Part shown: in pieces, positions 23,794 through 31,619 of the stretch
How the letters are laid out: every line of letters begins with the position of its first letter
Numbering within the stretch: position 1 is the stretch's first letter
Assembly (NCBI GenBank): GCA_030748805.1
Contig: JASMLG010000010.1
Coordinates: 1 to 64,000, forward strand
DNA from: Phycisphaerales bacterium
GTDB lineage: Bacteria > Planctomycetota > Phycisphaerae > Phycisphaerales > SM1A02
Direction of reading: 5' to 3'
DNA: 64,000 bases
Notes under the pieces: model-generated
Databases searched by the model: none
Told to the model about the DNA's origin: nothing
The model's input: only the letters and a program-made list of their open reading frames with translations
Program-made: the position numbers and the translations under genes

Positions 23794-25818
23794 TTAAGGG
23801 ACAATGCCGAAGACCCAGCGGTCAAGCCAAGTGCGATCCCAGTTCATTTTTGCTCGTCTATGTGACATCTTTGATAGTGAATGCCCGGTGCCTGGATATA
23901 TAACAAGTTGCGATGGAACGTCTAAATAATCGTAAAGTGCCCTGTATAGTGCTTTTGATTGTTCTGCAGGAACACGTTCATCGCCAGCACCAACGTGAAT
24001 TATTGTTGGGGTGGTTATTTTGTCTGCTTCAAATAAAGGAGACATTCGGTTTAATTCTTGCGGCACTTCCCAGGGTAGTCCCTTTGCGTAATTAATAACG
24101 TGTCCCGGAGTATCTTCAATTGACCACTGCATCGTTTGATCAAAGACCCCCGCCCCGCTACTAGCCGCTTTAAATCTATCTGTTGTTGCAATTATGCAAT
24201 TAGTCAAATATCCACCATTACTCCAACCGCCAATTGCAAGTTGGTCTGGATTTGCAATACCTCGCTCAATCATTGCGTCAACACCAGCAAGAATATCTTG
24301 AACTTCTATGTCGTTTTCATGACCTATCAATGCAGTCAGAAATTTGTCCCCATATCCAGTGGATCCTCGGTAATTTGGGCTCAAAACAGCCCAGCCATCT
24401 GTTGAAAGTACACCACGACCATGCATTGAAAAGGTTAGGCCTGAAGTTGATGCAGAGGTTGGTCCGCCATGCAGGTGGACATAAAGTGGTAACGAGCCTT
24501 GCTCTAGTTTATATCCCGAAGGATATTCCAAAACACCTTCAATTTTTGTACCATCTGGAGCATCCCATTCAACAGAAGTTATAGTCGGCAAGTCCCATTC
24601 CTCCACAAATTTATTTGGGTTAGCGATAACAGAAATCCCGTGTTGCTCTTGTGAGATAACAGCAACAACTGGTGGAAATAATTTCGATCCAACAACTATT
24701 GAAACGTCGTTAGGATTGTCAGATATGCTAAATGACCAACAAGAGAAACTACTTGCGACTAGTTTATTTGTCTTGCCTTGTTTACCATCTCCAACTTGTT
24801 CTATTTCTAATAGAGGACGAGTGGTTCCTTGTTCTGCGATGTAAAGCAAGTCATGTGACTTTGGAGACCATTGTGGCGGAGAACCAACTGAAACTTCTTC
24901 AAAACGTGTTACTTTTTGAATTGTTGTCCTATCCTCTTTAAATGTTGCGACAAACATTTCCATCGGATAGCCATCAAAGTCAACAGTGAAAACTAGCCGA
25001 AACCCATCAGTTGACCAATCGGGGGACTCAATCCATCCATACGGAGATGCTGTTTCTTCTCTCCAAAGAGTATCGTCAAGCAAAGTTGTCTCTTGTGTAT
25101 CAACATCATATATTCCGATTGTTGACAAACCCTCATTTGTAATTAGGCGGTTATCTGGAGTAGTTATGATTGCAATTGTTTCTTCAGAAGGAGATGGAGA
25201 AAAGTATTGAATAACTCGGTCTTCATCCCAAATTAATTCGTGTTTCCATGAACGTAGATCCAATTTCCATAATTCAGAATAATCGACAATCCCATGCCCA
25301 TATTCAATATCATCATGATCTTTTCGAAGTTGTTTCCAGTCATCATCAACTTGAGTCTCATCATCTAGAGTGTAATAGACAGATTTGCCATCATCTGAAA
25401 GTGTCCAATCTATTACTCCTGACTCTAGACGAGTTACGGCCATCAATTGAGTACCATTTGGTTTAATTCTCCAAATCTGTTTCTTTCCATTTCTAGGAAG
25501 GGTTTCACCTTTACTTCCTCGCCTAGAGGAGAAATATAACCACTCGTCGCTTTCGCCCCACTGCAAAGAACCGTCGTTTGCCTCATCAAATGTGATTCTT
25601 GCAGGATTTCTCTCTCCATGAGTCGGCGAAATCCAAATGTCATAGTTTCTCCTATCAAGATCTTTGTCCCATCTGCCTTCTGTCCAAGCTGTGTAATGTC
25701 CACTAGGAGAAGTTGAACAACTTGACACATAAGACAACGAAAAATAATCGTCTGCTGTAACCGGATTACTTTCATTTCCTACCTGCATACATATTATTAG
25801 AAGTTGTGTAATTATCAT
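23794..25818 (-). CDS. S9-family (prolyl oligopeptidase-type) peptidase
   Basis: This is a 674-residue secreted or periplasmic serine peptidase. A short hydrophobic N-terminus (MIITQLLIICMQVG) is followed by a WD40-like beta-propeller domain with several TDGFRLVF and SDDGKSVYY-type repeats (about residues 30-400). A C-terminal alpha/beta hydrolase domain follows, with the nucleophile motif GGWSNGGY, the acid in GAGDERVPAEQS and the His in PGTGHSLS. All three catalytic residues are present, so it should be active on short peptides. It lies 15 nt downstream of the permease gene on the same strand. Confidence 0.9.
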   Translation of the reverse strand: MIITQLLIICMQVGNESNPVTADDYFSLSYVSSCSTSPSGHYTAWTEGRWDKDLDRRNYDIWISPTHGERNPARITFDEANDGSLQWGESDEWLYFSSRRGSKGETLPRNGKKQIWRIKPNGTQLMAVTRLESGVIDWTLSDDGKSVYYTLDDETQVDDDWKQLRKDHDDIEYGHGIVDYSELWKLDLRSWKHELIWDEDRVIQYFSPSPSEETIAIITTPDNRLITNEGLSTIGIYDVDTQETTLLDDTLWREETASPYGWIESPDWSTDGFRLVFTVDFDGYPMEMFVATFKEDRTTIQKVTRFEEVSVGSPPQWSPKSHDLLYIAEQGTTRPLLEIEQVGDGKQGKTNKLVASSFSCWSFSISDNPNDVSIVVGSKLFPPVVAVISQEQHGISVIANPNKFVEEWDLPTITSVEWDAPDGTKIEGVLEYPSGYKLEQGSLPLYVHLHGGPTSASTSGLTFSMHGRGVLSTDGWAVLSPNYRGSTGYGDKFLTALIGHENDIEVQDILAGVDAMIERGIANPDQLAIGGWSNGGYLTNCIIATTDRFKAASSGAGVFDQTMQWSIEDTPGHVINYAKGLPWEVPQELNRMSPLFEADKITTPTIIHVGAGDERVPAEQSKALYRALYDYLDVPSQLVIYPGTGHSLSKMSHRRAKMNWDRTWLDRWVFGIVP

Positions 25819-25833
25819 TTTTCTACCTAATTA

Positions 25834-27162
25834 TTAATCGTGTCGCAGTGCAACTATTGGATCTTGTTTACTAGCAATAATTGCTGGGTAAATCCCAAAA
25901 ATTAACCCTGTACAAGCCGCAACTAAAAATGAAACAATTATTGACCACATGGTTAATTGTGTTTCAAGATTAATTACAACATCTTCAGATGAGAACCACC
26001 CGAATGTTGTTGTAATCCATGTATAGAATTTTTCAAGCCCTAATGATATCCCAACACCTAGAGCGATGCCAAGAAGGCCACCAACACAACTTAAACTACC
26101 CGTTTCAATTAAGAACTGAATTGCAATGTCACTTCTTGAGGCGCCAACAGCTCTACGTATTCCAATTTCTCGAGTTCGTTCGACAACTGTTGCAAGCATA
26201 ATATTCATAATTCCAATTCCACCAACTAACAAACTGATTGCTGCGATAGCTGTAAGCAATATATTCATTGTTGCTGTTGTCCTTCTAACATTCTCAAGCA
26301 GTTCCCAAGGTACTATGATTTCTACATCCTTCATGTTTGGATGATCGGTTTTCATAACTCTGCGAATGTGTTCTGCTAGTGGAACTACGGTTTCTGTAGA
26401 TGTTGCGTTTAAGTAAATTTCGGAGATCTCTACCTCTTCACCACTAAAAGAGCCAGACTGTCTTCGAACTACAATGTCCCCAAATTCTAATTTTGCGGTG
26501 GTTATTGGAATATGAACATCTTTATTTAAATCTCTACCAACCAGAGCCGAGCCAGTACCTCCTGCTAAACCAATTGGTTCAAGAACACCAATAACAGTAA
26601 ATGATCTTCTGTCAATTCTGATTTTTTGCCCAATCGGATTGTCAAGTGTAAAAAATAATTTTGCAACTTCAGAACCAATAACTGCAACAGGCGCTCGCCT
26701 GTCTAAGTCCTCGTCGACCAAATATCTTCCACCAGTTTTAACTCTTAAATTTGCCGCTTCCATCAAATGTGGCGAAGTTCCAAATGTTTGACTAATTGTT
26801 CTAGAAGCACCGTGAGATATTTCAGAACCAACTGCTTTAAGAGGAATAATATTCGTTGCATCTACAAATTGCTCCAACCTTCTTTTATCAACTGCAGTAA
26901 TTCCGAACTTTGCCACAAATGATCTGCGCTGTGAACCCACCTGTTGTGACTCTGGTGGCCTCGAAGATCTAACAATAACATTGGTTGCTCCGAGTGATTG
27001 AATTGCCCTCAGCGCGCTTTGCTTGTTACCCTCACCTATTGAAACCATGACTATAACAGATGCAACACCAAGCACAATTCCCAAACTCGTTAAGACCGAC
27101 CTTAGAGCATGCAATCGCAAACTCTTTATGCCAAGCTTAAATGTTTCTAAAGTAATATTCAT
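25834..27162 (-). CDS. MacB-like ABC transporter permease (FtsX family)
   Basis: The 442 residues have a cytoplasmic start and one N-terminal membrane helix (SVLTSLGIVLGVASVIVMVSIG). A MacB-type periplasmic core domain follows (about residues 50-290), and then three further helices in the FtsX domain (MNILLTAIAAISLLVGGIGIMN onwards, with ERTREIGIRRAVGAS). This is the family used for efflux, lipoprotein transport or mechanotransmission. No ATP-binding subunit is encoded nearby. The start overlaps the last base of the upstream sensor kinase stop (TAATG), so the two are translationally coupled. Confidence 0.9.
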   Translation of the reverse strand: MNITLETFKLGIKSLRLHALRSVLTSLGIVLGVASVIVMVSIGEGNKQSALRAIQSLGATNVIVRSSRPPESQQVGSQRRSFVAKFGITAVDKRRLEQFVDATNIIPLKAVGSEISHGASRTISQTFGTSPHLMEAANLRVKTGGRYLVDEDLDRRAPVAVIGSEVAKLFFTLDNPIGQKIRIDRRSFTVIGVLEPIGLAGGTGSALVGRDLNKDVHIPITTAKLEFGDIVVRRQSGSFSGEEVEISEIYLNATSTETVVPLAEHIRRVMKTDHPNMKDVEIIVPWELLENVRRTTATMNILLTAIAAISLLVGGIGIMNIMLATVVERTREIGIRRAVGASRSDIAIQFLIETGSLSCVGGLLGIALGVGISLGLEKFYTWITTTFGWFSSEDVVINLETQLTMWSIIVSFLVAACTGLIFGIYPAIIASKQDPIVALRHD

Positions 27163-28721
27163 TAGTCCATCAACGGTTCGTGTTTCTCTGGAGAAAACAG
27201 TTCTGGTATATCAACACAAAAAGTCGCACCGCTGCTCGGTGTTGATTTTACAGTTAAGTTTACGTGTAAAAGTTCTGCCAGTTCTCTACATATTGCAAGC
27301 CCAAGACCAGTTCCACAGTGTTCTCTAGTATGAGTTGCATCAACTTGTCTGAATTTCTCAAACACAGTGTCTATCATGTCCTCTGGTATGCCTGAACCAC
27401 AATCTTTAACTGAAATCCTAATCGAATTCTCTTCACCTTGCGGTTTCACTCGTTTAGCACTAATGAGAATCTCTGTGTTTGGTTCTGTAAATTTAATTGC
27501 GTTTGACAGAAAGTTGTACAGGATTTGTTGCAATTTGCCTGGGTCTGTTTGTACTGTAGGCATGTCATTTTCAACTGACAGACTAACGGTGACTCCCTTT
27601 GTCTTGGCTTGAGGTCTCATGATGCTACTAAGACCTTCTAAAAGATCGAAGATACTTGTGGCTTCAAGATTAACTTCCATGCGACCTGATTCGATTTTTG
27701 CCATATCAAGTAGTTCGTTAATCATTTCTAATAGAGAGCGACCGCTTGTTAATATATTTCGTAAATAACGAATTCTTTTCTCTTGATCATCTTCTGTCTT
27801 AACCTTCATGCTTTCAAGAAGTTCTGCAAATCCGATAATTGAATTAAGGGGCGTTCGCAATTCGTGGCTTACATTCGCAACAAATTCATTTTTCAATTTA
27901 CTTGACTCAAACAGACCTATATTTACTTCTGCTAATTCCTCAACCTTCAAGTCAAGTGATTCATTCATCTTCTGAAGGTGTTGTTGATCTCTTCCCATTC
28001 GATCTAACATTTCGTTGAATGCAATGGATAATTCTTCAAACTCATCACCGGTTTTTAGAGAAGACCTTGCAGTCAAATCGCCCTGCTGAACACGTTCTGA
28101 TACTCTCCTTAGTTTTCTAACTGGAGAAAATATAAGTCTCTTAAAGATGAAAAAATAAACTAGAACTGAAATCAAACCGCCAACTAAACCAGCGATAATG
28201 ATAACGGTTCGACTGCCTTCTAACTGATTTCTTGCAAAAGTTGTCTTCCTGCGGATTACCAATATTGCTTCAAGTGGATCTACTAAAGAGGGATCAAATA
28301 CCCCCGAATCAAAATCAGTAACGCCCTCTTTGCGTATTGATTTTAATTGTGATCTGGTTATTGACTTTGCATACAAAAAATAATTGTGATGGTTGCGATT
28401 ATATGCATCGTAAAATTCGTCTTTATCGCTTCTTTGTTTCTGGAATGAAACTAGCGCCCTGTCAACAAACTCGTCTTCATTATGATTAATTTCATTGATT
28501 CTTACGAGGTGGATATAAACATCTTCATCCTCAAACGCTTCGGATTCGATCTTTGAGTTAATCCACAAATCAGACAATTGCCTTGCAACCTCTAACTGAT
28601 AATCCTGAACAACAGCTGATGAATTCATCCAAGGAACTGCAAGAAGACACGCAATAATGATGACGTTTGCAGTGCCAAAAATTGCTAAACACTTATTCGC
28701 TAAACTAACTCGTGAGCCCAT
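27162..28721 (-). CDS. Membrane sensor histidine kinase
   Basis: The product has 519 residues from the ATG at 28721 (an upstream TTG at 28745 is less likely). The order is a first membrane helix, a periplasmic sensor region of about 140 residues rich in charged residues, and a second helix (VIIIAGLVGGLISVLVYFFIF). A HAMP domain, a HisKA domain with VSHELRTPLN (His near residue 286) and a HATPase domain with N box NFLSNAIKF and DCGSGIPEDM follow. All catalytic boxes are intact. There is no adjacent response regulator. It reads directly into a MacB-like permease. Confidence 0.93.
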   Translation of the reverse strand: MGSRVSLANKCLAIFGTANVIIIACLLAVPWMNSSAVVQDYQLEVARQLSDLWINSKIESEAFEDEDVYIHLVRINEINHNEDEFVDRALVSFQKQRSDKDEFYDAYNRNHHNYFLYAKSITRSQLKSIRKEGVTDFDSGVFDPSLVDPLEAILVIRRKTTFARNQLEGSRTVIIIAGLVGGLISVLVYFFIFKRLIFSPVRKLRRVSERVQQGDLTARSSLKTGDEFEELSIAFNEMLDRMGRDQQHLQKMNESLDLKVEELAEVNIGLFESSKLKNEFVANVSHELRTPLNSIIGFAELLESMKVKTEDDQEKRIRYLRNILTSGRSLLEMINELLDMAKIESGRMEVNLEATSIFDLLEGLSSIMRPQAKTKGVTVSLSVENDMPTVQTDPGKLQQILYNFLSNAIKFTEPNTEILISAKRVKPQGEENSIRISVKDCGSGIPEDMIDTVFEKFRQVDATHTREHCGTGLGLAICRELAELLHVNLTVKSTPSSGATFCVDIPELFSPEKHEPLMD

Positions 28722-28806
28722 ATTGCTTAAGATAACGTGAAACAATCCATAGGGTCGTTATTACCCTTGCGAAGCAACAAGAACTATTCTGCTTCTCAGA
28801 GTGACA

Positions 28807-29460
28807 TCACACACGAACCAACGTAGTAGCATGAAAAGGACGACCCTCTCGTTTGTATTTCCGTTCAAAATTTGTGCCTACAAGTTCTCCATCTCCGGCT
28901 GAATCCTTAGGATTAAACTCAACCCTAGTGAACAACGAAGTATTGCGAGAAAAATGATCCTCGCACCACTTCCACAAATCGTTATGATCAGTGACTATGT
29001 GCACAAGTCCACCTTCCTTAAGAATACGGTAAAATGTAACAAGAGAACTGTCTTGAATTACTCGGCGTTTATGATGCCGTTTCTTTGGCCATGGATCGCT
29101 AAAATAAAGATGTATGACATCTGCAACGCTATCTTTACACCAGTAATATAAAAACTCAGTTGCATCTCCATGAACCAATCTCACGTTTTGGACATGATTC
29201 CTGCGAATCCGATCTGCTGCATATCTATAAAACTCTGCAGCCCACTCAAATCCAAGATAGTTTACATCTGCTCTATTCTGAGCTTCTTGTACAAGAAAAG
29301 TGCCTTTACCAGAACCAATTTCTATTTCAAATGGAAATTCAAATTGTTCAAACCAGTTCCTAGGGTCGATGCGCCCTTCGGTACTTGGGGGGAGAGTGCG
29401 CATTTGAATACCTATGTTTCCAACATCAAATTGCTTACCGCGAGAAAGCCCAAAACTCAT
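28807..29460 (-). CDS. trmB: tRNA (guanine-N7-)-methyltransferase
   Basis: This enzyme makes m7G46 in tRNA from S-adenosylmethionine. The SAM motif IEIGSGKGTFL lies near residues 46-56 and the family signature YFSDPWPKKRHHKRR near residue 120. The C-terminal GTNFERKY is typical of TrmB. The 217 residues are normal. Its start overlaps the stop of the PQQ-repeat gene by 4 nt (ATGA), so translation is probably coupled to that gene. Confidence 0.95.
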   Translation of the reverse strand: MSFGLSRGKQFDVGNIGIQMRTLPPSTEGRIDPRNWFEQFEFPFEIEIGSGKGTFLVQEAQNRADVNYLGFEWAAEFYRYAADRIRRNHVQNVRLVHGDATEFLYYWCKDSVADVIHLYFSDPWPKKRHHKRRVIQDSSLVTFYRILKEGGLVHIVTDHNDLWKWCEDHFSRNTSLFTRVEFNPKDSAGDGELVGTNFERKYKREGRPFHATTLVRV

Positions 29461-29810
29461 GTGGTTACGCCTGCGGTGCTCGTTGAAGCTGCAGCTGCCG
29501 CTTGAGCTGTAATTGCTTGGGCGGACGAATCTTTGGACGAAGAACCATTTATAGAAATAATGTTCGGAATACCAGTACCGTGCCCCTTAAGTTCGTTGAA
29601 CCATACCTCAGAACCTGTTGTGGGTTCTAAACAATAGGTGTAACCCTGAACAGAAACTATTATTCTGTCTCCATCTAATAACATTGAAGGAAACCCAGTA
29701 CCCTTTGTGGCCTTCCAATCCCAAACCACTTTACCGCTATATCTATCTAGTGCAATTACTTGTTTGTTGAAGCCAACAAAAACAAGATCATCAATTTTAT
29801 TAGTCGTCAT
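29457..29810 (-). CDS. Short PQQ-like beta-propeller repeat protein
   Basis: The 117 residues carry two PQQ/quinoprotein-type repeats, VIALDRYSGKVVWDW and CLEPTTGSEVWF, each with the A/G-x-D/T-x-x-T/S-G-x-x-x-W pattern. Two blades cannot close a propeller by themselves, so it either oligomerises or is a remnant. The last 30 residues are low-complexity Ser/Ala/Thr. There is no signal peptide. It overlaps the upstream hydrolase by 11 nt and the downstream trmB by 4 nt, which argues that it is truly translated. Confidence 0.7.
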   Translation of the reverse strand: MTTNKIDDLVFVGFNKQVIALDRYSGKVVWDWKATKGTGFPSMLLDGDRIIVSVQGYTYCLEPTTGSEVWFNELKGHGTGIPNIISINGSSSKDSSAQAITAQAAAAASTSTAGVTT

Positions 29811-31209
29811 CTGTCACCTCTAAAATCCAATCGTTCATGGTTGCTAGGACATCTGGGTCAAAGGTTGTTTCGATTTGTGCATATTCTTCAACCCCTCCAG
29901 TAACTGCTGGCTGAAATAGGTGATTTAATCCTTCAAATTCAACAATCGTAATGTCGCCACCCGCTTCATTTATTGTCGATTCGATGACTGGAAGATTTTG
30001 TTTTGAATCAACCTGAACATCCTTAGTTCCATTCATTGCTAGAACTGGACAAGAAACTCTTGAAAGTGTCAATGCTGGGTCATAGAATAAAAAAAACTGC
30101 ATCCAAGGGATTGTCATTACTTCTATACCTTCATCAATTGCTTGTTCCATTATTTCTTTTGAAACCTCTAACCCCTGTGCTTCAAATTGTATTGCTACAA
30201 GTTCTGCCATAAGTTCACGAAGTTCTTCTGCGCTAGAACCACTTTCTATCGTTTCATACAAAGACATTGAAGCGTGAATGACTTCTTCAATTAATCCTTG
30301 TTCTGCACCGTTTGATTGTAATAGGCGTGCTTGTTGTACAGGTAACAATTCAAATCCCGGAACACCTGGTCCAGCAAGCATGACAACAAACGCTAATTTT
30401 TTATCCTTTACTGCAACCATTGGGCCGATGATTCCACCTTCACTGTGCCCAATAACACCGACATACTTGTTGTTTATTTCAGGGTGCATCCTTGCTGCTT
30501 GCACCATCACTTCAACGTCTGTTGCAAAATCCTTTGATGTGGCGGTTTTCAAGTCCTCAATATTTTTCATAACGGAACCGCCAACGCCTCGATCATCAAA
30601 ACGTAATACAGCTACGCCTCGGCGTGTGAGGTAGTCAGCTATAACCAAAAACGGTTTGTGCCCCATAATCGATTCATCTCTGTCCTGTTGACCTGAGCCA
30701 CTGACAAGTACTGCACAAGGAAACGGGCCCTTACCCTCCGGAAGTGTGAGTGTTCCCTGTAATAAATGACCATCTTGATGTAAACTCGTAACTTCTCTTA
30801 ATTCATACGGGTAAGGTTCTTCTGGATGTTGTGGCCTAACTAACTCTGCAATTGCATCCACTCTATCGAAATCAATTTCAAACACAAGACCTTGATACAT
30901 TTCGCCTGACAATTTCGTAAGGTCTTCATTTTCAGAAACAATAAACTTTAGACCAGCCTGTGGTAGTTCTGCTGAGATAGAACCATCTTGTGTATAAGTA
31001 GTTGGCAACGGTAAGTTCTTTGCTCCTTGCGACGGAGCAGTCAGTAATAGAACAGTTCCTTCATCTGATTCAGAAACACCAAGTGTCATTTCTAATTCAC
31101 CCAAGGTTGGTATTTGTATTTTTCCAGAATAAAGTCTCGGTTCTTCGGCAAAAGCTGAGCACGCAATAACACAAAGCCAAAAAATACAATGACTTAAGAT
31201 TTTATTCAT
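29800..31209 (-). CDS. Secreted alpha/beta hydrolase
   Basis: This is an exported hydrolase of 469 residues with a signal peptide (ILSHCIFWLCVIACSAFAEE). An N-terminal beta-rich domain of about 120 residues precedes an alpha/beta hydrolase fold. That fold has an oxyanion-hole segment LVSGSGQQDRDES, the nucleophile elbow VIGHSEGGIIG, the acid in NGTKDVQVDS and the His in GLNHLFQPA. This resembles bacterial prolyl-oligopeptidase-like or dienelactone-hydrolase-like esterases of unknown substrate. It ends in DDD and overlaps the PQQ-repeat gene. Confidence 0.85.
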   Translation of the reverse strand: MNKILSHCIFWLCVIACSAFAEEPRLYSGKIQIPTLGELEMTLGVSESDEGTVLLLTAPSQGAKNLPLPTTYTQDGSISAELPQAGLKFIVSENEDLTKLSGEMYQGLVFEIDFDRVDAIAELVRPQHPEEPYPYELREVTSLHQDGHLLQGTLTLPEGKGPFPCAVLVSGSGQQDRDESIMGHKPFLVIADYLTRRGVAVLRFDDRGVGGSVMKNIEDLKTATSKDFATDVEVMVQAARMHPEINNKYVGVIGHSEGGIIGPMVAVKDKKLAFVVMLAGPGVPGFELLPVQQARLLQSNGAEQGLIEEVIHASMSLYETIESGSSAEELRELMAELVAIQFEAQGLEVSKEIMEQAIDEGIEVMTIPWMQFFLFYDPALTLSRVSCPVLAMNGTKDVQVDSKQNLPVIESTINEAGGDITIVEFEGLNHLFQPAVTGGVEEYAQIETTFDPDVLATMNDWILEVTDDD

Positions 31210-31226
31210 GATTTATCTCCTTAAAA

Positions 31227-31619
31227 TTATGTAGCAGCTGAACTTGCAGGAACGTCTATCCTTTTTGCGTCTGACCACAAGTCCTCTAAATCATAGTATG
31301 CACGGAGCTGTGGTTCAAACAGATGCAACACAACAGTAATAAAATCAACAACAATCCATGTTGCTCCTGTGTCGACGTTCTTGCGGAATGCCGGAAAACC
31401 AAGTTCTTCACCCAAATCAGCAATTTCGGCTGAAACCGATTTCATCTGACGGTCGCTTGTTCCAGTTGCAACAAGAACATAATCACAAACCTGACTCAAT
31501 CCTGTAACGTCAAGAAGTAAGACATCTTCACAGTGTCTGTCCCGAAGTAAACGCCCAGCTTCCGCAGCAAATACAGCGGACTCGGGGCGTTTAGTTTTTT
31601 CGGAATTAGTTTCTGCCAT
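31227..31619 (-). CDS. rsfS: Ribosome silencing factor RsfS
   Basis: This small protein binds ribosomal protein uL14 and blocks subunit joining in slow growth. Family hallmarks are present: DVTGLSQVCDYVLVATGTSDRQMKSVS, then DTGATWIVVDFITVVLHLFEPQLRAYYDLEDLW. The 130 residues are normal. It starts directly after the hppA stop, and the next gene (secreted hydrolase) begins 17 nt after its own stop, so it sits within the rpsU-hppA unit. Confidence 0.95.
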   Translation of the reverse strand: MAETNSEKTKRPESAVFAAEAGRLLRDRHCEDVLLLDVTGLSQVCDYVLVATGTSDRQMKSVSAEIADLGEELGFPAFRKNVDTGATWIVVDFITVVLHLFEPQLRAYYDLEDLWSDAKRIDVPASSAAT

